14,948 bases of DNA from Moraxellaceae bacterium UBA2477 (GTDB taxonomy: Bacteria; Pseudomonadota; Gammaproteobacteria; Pseudomonadales; Moraxellaceae): positions 1 through 14,948 of the forward strand of contig DDPD01000055.1 in the NCBI GenBank assembly GCA_002342025.1. The letters are read 5' to 3'. This document shows, piece after piece, positions 14,445 to 14,948 of the stretch (within the stretch, counting starts at the first letter, position 1; each line of letters begins with the position of its first letter). The notes beneath the pieces were generated by a model. The model had not been told where the DNA came from. It saw only the letters and a list, made by a program, of their open reading frames with translations, and made no database searches. The translations under genes and the position numbers were made by a program.

Positions 14445-14529
14445 GCGCCAGTGGTGAAATTGGTATACACGCCAGATTTAGGTTCTGGTGCCGCAAGGCG
14501 TGGAGGTTCAAGTCCTCTCTGGCGCACCA
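14445..14529 (+). tRNA. tRNA-Leu (anticodon UAG)
   Basis: The 85-base gene folds as a class II tRNA. The acceptor arm GCGCCAG (14445-14451) pairs with CTGGCGC (14519-14525), followed by discriminator A and encoded CCA. The anticodon arm is CCAGA-TTTAGGT-TCTGG, reading TAG for CUA codons (and CUG/CUN by wobble). A long variable arm (TGCCGCAAGGCGT) and a GGAGG-TTCAAGT-CCTCT T-arm follow. The D-arm GGTGAAATTGGTATACAC is typical of leucine tRNA. Its 3' end overlaps the end of the opposite-strand DUF1289 gene by 22 bases. Confidence 0.97.
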
Positions 14530-14948
14530 TCTTTTTTGTTAGCCGCCTGTGCTAATTGTTGTGCTCGCAACAAGTCCCTTTCGTAATAAGCACTCGCCAG
14601 CATATGCAGCTCGGCATTGATATTTTCGCGTAAGCTGTATAAATCTCGCCCGCTTTGATCCAGCCGTCTTACTCCAAATGCGGTCAGGTCTTGAATTTGT
14701 CGCGCCATGTTTTTGAGCAATTGTTGCAACCAAGTCCAATGATTGGCTTCCTCACGGAAAGGGATGCGACGACTTTGCAGTTCATGACGTAGACGTTCAG
14801 CATCGAAAATCTCAAAGTAGCGCGGCATGATTTGTTGCAATAGGCCGTCCAGACGCTGCCAGATTAGGCGCTTCTCCTGATCGCTATAGCGATTCCATTC
14901 AATCACTTCAGGCAAGTATCGGCGACACCCACGGCAAACCGTATCACC
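14508..14948 (-). CDS. DUF1289-domain protein, N-terminus outside window
   Basis: The minus frame is open from 14948 to a TGA at 14508-14510, so 146 residues are visible and the gene continues beyond the window. The frame's first possible start inside the window is a TTG (14915), but the frame upstream already reads CRGCRRYLPEVIEW, the DUF1289 pattern C-x-G-C-x-R...E...W; the two further cysteines normally found near the N-terminus should lie outside. DUF1289 is a small Cys-containing family described as a predicted Fe-S or metal-binding protein without a known role. The remaining 110 or so residues (WQRLDGLLQQIMPRYFEI and a helical, Gln/Arg-rich tail) form an extension that I do not recognise. 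The coding end overlaps the 3' end of tRNA-Leu. The hairpin at 14409-14440 is a likely terminator for it. Confidence 0.75.
   Translation of the reverse strand, partial: GDTVCRGCRRYLPEVIEWNRYSDQEKRLIWQRLDGLLQQIMPRYFEIFDAERLRHELQSRRIPFREEANHWTWLQQLLKNMARQIQDLTAFGVRRLDQSGRDLYSLRENINAELHMLASAYYERDLLRAQQLAQAANKKDGAPERT
14530..14540 (+). terminator. T-run directly after tRNA-Leu
   Basis: TCTTTTTTGTT follows the encoded CCA. The tRNA's own acceptor and T stems could serve as the hairpin. Functional termination is inferred, not shown. Confidence 0.35.

Noticed and set aside
14913..14915. TTG as the true start of the DUF1289 gene
   Set aside because: The frame stays open upstream and already contains the conserved CxGCxR motif, so the real start is beyond the window.

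Overview
This is an ordinary-looking piece of chromosome from a gammaproteobacterium. The gene set and order point that way: a rimI tail followed by prfC, a TatD hydrolase and a patatin, a ppc for phosphoenolpyruvate carboxylase, the two-gene ornithine-lipid pathway (olsB, olsA), and a tRNA-Leu(UAG) with an encoded CCA end. Composition is even and moderately GC-rich. I see no insertion sequence, prophage, integrase, CRISPR array or toxin system. The Pseudomonadales/Oceanospirillales neighbourhood is a guess from gene content, not a measurement.

Layout. Positions 1-174 hold the C-terminal end of rimI (+), cut by the window edge. From 243 to 4358 runs a tight + strand cluster: prfC (release factor 3), a membrane-anchored DUF3298-type protein, a TatD-family metal hydrolase and a patatin-like lipoprotein. 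Junctions are TAATG and TGATG overlaps and a short gap. The next block, 4379 to 7663, is on the minus strand: in transcription order a membrane protein with a degenerate GGDEF domain, a small alanine/glutamate-rich lipoprotein with its own promoter, structured leader and strong terminator, then a YchJ-family SEC-C protein and an acetyl-CoA acetyltransferase. ppc (+) diverges from the GGDEF gene. It meets a TauE/SafE permease (-) tail to tail. The permease diverges from olsB-olsA (+). An Old-Yellow-Enzyme-type flavin oxidoreductase, tRNA-Leu and the minus-strand 3' part of a DUF1289 gene complete the window. No gene-free stretch exceeds 300 bases.

How the parts relate. RimI (acetylation of ribosomal protein S18) and RF3 (release-factor recycling) are both translation-linked, and their closeness to TatD and patatin genes resembles the E. 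coli rimI-yjjG-prfC-osmY-ytjA-yjjU-yjjV region. OlsB and OlsA together make phosphorus-free ornithine lipid. Four 7-base direct repeats at an exact 11-base period upstream of olsB look like tandem PhoB sites, so this pathway is probably switched on by phosphate starvation. PEP carboxylase replenishes oxaloacetate; the thiolase connects to acyl-CoA metabolism.

The most interesting points are regulatory and structural rather than a new system: the Pho-box array before olsBA; the tRNA-Leu promoter embedded in a hairpin that looks like the minus-strand terminator of the opposing DUF1289 gene, whose coding end overlaps the tRNA; a GGDEF domain that has lost its catalytic motif but keeps an RxxD I-site; and a structured leader beginning at the predicted start of the small lipoprotein transcript. 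I found no convincing undescribed multi-gene system.
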